From NCBI GenBank assembly GCA_947454155.1, contig CANGIT010000001.1, positions 124,001 to 188,000 of the forward strand: DNA of 64,000 nucleotides, in the 5' to 3' direction. Position numbers and translations under genes: made by a program. Positions 61,504-64,000 of this stretch are shown here, piece by piece. The notes beneath the pieces were generated by a model, which had not been told where the DNA came from, ran no database searches, and worked only from the letters and a program-made list of their open reading frames with translations. Each line of letters starts with the position of its first letter. Positions within the stretch are counted from its first letter, which is position 1. This DNA comes from Chitinophagaceae bacterium. GTDB lineage: Bacteria; Bacteroidota; Bacteroidia; Chitinophagales; Chitinophagaceae.

Positions 61504-64000
61504 ATGAACAAACCAAACTACCTTCAAACGGTGGTTGTGATGCTGCTGTTATTTATAGGTCAGCAGTCCCTTGCACAATCATCTACCAGCTGGACCGGCT
61601 CAGTCAGTACAGCCTGGAACATTTCCTCCAACTGGACCAACGGTATTCCCGATTCTACCAAAGATGTTTACATCGGTGATTCGTATTTTACCGGTTCATT
61701 TCAGCCCAACATTACGGTTTCGGGTACCTGCAAATCAATCACCATTGGTGGTGATGTTGATGCTGCATTTACCATGACCAGAAGTTTGAAAGCTTTTGGC
61801 AATGTGTCGATTCTATCTAATGGGTCCGTTATCATGGGTACGTCGGTATTTTATGTTAAAGGCAATTGGATCAATGATGGAAATTATTCAACTACTTCTG
61901 CAACAGCAAGGGTGTCTTTGATTGGCGGCACTTTGCAAACGGTAGGAGGTAACAGCATTACCAATTTCAGGGTTTTGTATATTTCCCCCTCTTCAAAAAT
62001 GGTGTTGTCTAACGACATATCATTGTCGGGCTCTGGTAGTTTGTTGATGGTATATGGGGAGATAAACCCAGGGGTTGCCCCCGGTTATAAAGTTACATCT
62101 GCTGTTTCTACTAAAGTGTATGATGGCGGTGTATTGAAAGTTTACAAGTCTATTTTTTCAGATAATTTTAGCTTATCTGGAACTGTGTCTTTGTTTGCCG
62201 GTTCTGTGGTAGATTATGCATCGACCGATGTAAATCAAACGATAAGCTCTGCTTATTCCTATTCTACATTAAAGATCAGCGGGGCTGGAGTAAAATCTCT
62301 GGCTGCCAATCTACCGGCTTTATATTCTCGCAGTGCGCTTGCCGGAAAAATTATTGTTACCGCAGGAACATTCGATATGGGCTTCTATACGGCTGATCGT
62401 GGATCGGTAGTCGTTGGAGGGGAACTGAGTGTGGCTGATGGTGCTACTTTGAAAATAGCCGGTGAAAACAATTTTCCAAGAAACTTTTTAAGAAAATCAC
62501 TCGAAACCAACAGTACAACCCATTATTATGGTGCATATCAAAATATAGCAGAATGCACTTATGGCAATCTGTTGATTTCGGGAAGTAATAATAAAATGGT
62601 GACTTTGCCATTTACTGTTCAGGGTGATTTTACCATTCAGCAAGGTACTTTGAATAGCAGCAGCAATACCGTTACCGTTTCTGTAGCTGGAAATTTTGTG
62701 ATGACAGGTGGCGCATTGTCTGGTACAAATTCTACCTATAAAATGATGGGCTCCGGTGATCAGTCGCTTAATCTGCTGAACAACGTTCCCAATATGATAG
62801 TGGATAAAACTGGTGGAAGTGTAGTGCTGGGTGCTGATGTGAACATCGAAAAAGACCTTACTTTCAATGCGGGATTGATTCGTACAGACAATAATTATGT
62901 GATCATGGCTGCAAGTGCTACGGTTACAGGCGGTAGCCAGAACAGAGGCTGGGTGTATGGCAATCTTAAAAAATTGATGACTGCAGGCAGCTCTATTTCA
63001 AAACGTTTTGAAATAGGAACAGAAGACGACTACACACCAGCTACATTATCATTCGACAACATTACCGTGGCAGGCTATATCAATGCCGTGGCCAATATTA
63101 ATGATCATCCTGAATTGAATTATTCAGGAATCAATCCGGCCAAAAGTGTAAACCGTTTCTGGTCCTTCACCAATGAAGGGGTGAGTTTCGACAGATCGGA
63201 TATTACTTTCGGATGGAGCGGCTCAACTATGGATGGATCGGCATCACCTAGCTCTTTCATCGCTGCCACTTTTGATGGCACTGACTGGGCACTGTTGAAC
63301 ACCACATCCAGACTTTCTTATTCACTGATTGCCAGAAATATCACTTTGCTGAGCGATTTCTCAGTAGGTGAGGCCATCGATGTGCATACCTGGACAGGAG
63401 ATGCTTTAACATCAGACTGGTTTACTCCCAAAAACTGGTTGGGTGGTGTACCCGATTTGACATCAGATGTTTTAATCACAACCAATCCCATGCCCAGAAG
63501 ATATTTCCCTGTAGTGATTTCGAGCCAAACAGCTCAAGTGCATGACATGACGATTGAAGGAGCTGCTACACTCACTGTGAATGACGCTACAATTCAAATC
63601 GCAGGCAATGCCACCAGCACCGGTACATTCAATGTAACGAATGCCACTGTGGTTTTCAATGGCTCTTCAGCTCAAACCATCAACAGCGGACTTTTTTACA
63701 ACAATAAAGTAAAAAATCTGACCATCAGCAATAATGTTACACTGGCTGATACAGATACATTGACTGGCGAGCTGAATGTGGCCGCCGGAAAAACATTCAG
63801 CACCAATGATAATCTCACACTTAAATCAGATGCCAGCGCAACTGCGCATGTGGCTGCTTTACCTGTGAACGGATCGGGTGTGGCTACTGCTTTCATTGAA
63901 GGTGCGGTTAGCATCGAAAGATACATTCCTGCCCGTAAGGCCTGGAGATTGTTGGGTGTTCCAGTAAAGGCAGAATCAGCTCCAACCATGAGCGGTTCTT
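61504..64000 (+). CDS. Large secreted surface protein (3' partial)
   Basis: Open from ATG at 61504 to the window end, 832 complete codons, no stop. A signal peptide (MNKPNYLQTVVVMLLLFIGQ, cleavage after LAQ) precedes a Ser/Thr/Gly/Asn-rich beta-solenoid-like chain. Two copies of a W-rich repeat are visible: WTGSVSTAWNISSNWTNGIP at about residue 31 and WTGDALTSDWFTPKNWLGGVP at about 631. Strand repeats such as FNGSSAQTINSG and GGTLQTVGG recur. ERYIPARKAWRLLGVPV near the end is common in Bacteroidota giant surface proteins. A type IX secretion C-terminal domain would lie outside the window. Confidence 0.85.
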   Translation, partial: MNKPNYLQTVVVMLLLFIGQQSLAQSSTSWTGSVSTAWNISSNWTNGIPDSTKDVYIGDSYFTGSFQPNITVSGTCKSITIGGDVDAAFTMTRSLKAFGNVSILSNGSVIMGTSVFYVKGNWINDGNYSTTSATARVSLIGGTLQTVGGNSITNFRVLYISPSSKMVLSNDISLSGSGSLLMVYGEINPGVAPGYKVTSAVSTKVYDGGVLKVYKSIFSDNFSLSGTVSLFAGSVVDYASTDVNQTISSAYSYSTLKISGAGVKSLAANLPALYSRSALAGKIIVTAGTFDMGFYTADRGSVVVGGELSVADGATLKIAGENNFPRNFLRKSLETNSTTHYYGAYQNIAECTYGNLLISGSNNKMVTLPFTVQGDFTIQQGTLNSSSNTVTVSVAGNFVMTGGALSGTNSTYKMMGSGDQSLNLLNNVPNMIVDKTGGSVVLGADVNIEKDLTFNAGLIRTDNNYVIMAASATVTGGSQNRGWVYGNLKKLMTAGSSISKRFEIGTEDDYTPATLSFDNITVAGYINAVANINDHPELNYSGINPAKSVNRFWSFTNEGVSFDRSDITFGWSGSTMDGSASPSSFIAATFDGTDWALLNTTSRLSYSLIARNITLLSDFSVGEAIDVHTWTGDALTSDWFTPKNWLGGVPDLTSDVLITTNPMPRRYFPVVISSQTAQVHDMTIEGAATLTVNDATIQIAGNATSTGTFNVTNATVVFNGSSAQTINSGLFYNNKVKNLTISNNVTLADTDTLTGELNVAAGKTFSTNDNLTLKSDASATAHVAALPVNGSGVATAFIEGAVSIERYIPARKAWRLLGVPVKAESAPTMSGS

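Overview
This window looks like chromosomal DNA of a Bacteroidota bacterium, most likely order Chitinophagales (an inference from gene content, since no rRNA is present). The support is: Bacteroidota-type families (DUF4293, DUF3127, DUF6427-like, an ATP synthase epsilon subunit of only 85 residues), promoters of the TTTG / TAnnTTTG form, few Shine-Dalgarno sequences, short A- or C-rich leaders, and a large secreted surface protein with YIPARKAWRLL-type sequence. Most of the window is housekeeping DNA.

Layout. 1-1.65 kb: end of atpD plus atpC. 1.8-4.5 kb: two tandem outer-membrane barrel paralogues, then a convergent acyltransferase and YqgE. 4.8-6.1 kb: a sensor histidine kinase with no adjacent response regulator. 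6.3-23.5 kb: an almost complete division and cell wall (dcw) cluster in order mraZ, rsmH, ftsL-like, ftsI, murE, mraY, murD, ftsW, murG, murC, ftsQ, ftsA, ftsZ, all on the plus strand; murF, murB and ddl are absent. It begins behind a group of DnaA-box-like sites and a 10-bp-periodic candidate MraZ operator, and ends at a strong terminator.

23.7-41.8 kb: kup, rhodanese, a hydrolase, an LD-carboxypeptidase, a FadN-type beta-oxidation enzyme, metG, a second LD-carboxypeptidase with an export-like N-terminus, a DPP IV-like peptidase, an ABC exporter pair, a TIGR01777 epimerase, an unrecognised exported protein, a DUF6427-like membrane protein and purQ. 41.9-44.4 kb: a free-standing DsbD-alpha-like protein followed by a DsbD whose own alpha domain lacks cysteines. 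44.4-57.5 kb: an exact 85-bp triple repeat, an ECF sigma factor, uvrA, a DUF4293 protein, glyA, a sugar nucleotidyltransferase, a FabK/nitronate monooxygenase-like flavoprotein, a 388-bp intergenic region made almost wholly of heptamer repeats, a NatAB-type ABC exporter, a flavoprotein dehydrogenase and a DUF3127 protein. 57.8-64 kb: dnaA, tRNA-Ser(GCT) and tRNA-Pro(TGG), two tandem decayed tRNA-Pro-derived cassettes, a tiny lmo0937-type membrane protein, a SYLF/YSC84 protein and the start of a long surface protein that runs off the window.

The genes work together mainly in the dcw cluster: MurE, MurD, MurC, MraY and MurG build lipid II, FtsW and the PASTA-containing transpeptidase polymerise and cross-link it, and FtsA/FtsZ with FtsQ and the FtsL-like protein place the machinery. 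The DNMP-type core is well conserved, but FtsQ has a long Lys/Pro tail and FtsZ a linker of about 300 residues. No CRISPR array, transposase, integrase, phage module or recognisable defence island was seen. The most unusual signals are non-coding: the tRNA-Pro cassettes, the heptamer arrays, the 85-bp repeats and the DnaA boxes in front of mraZ.
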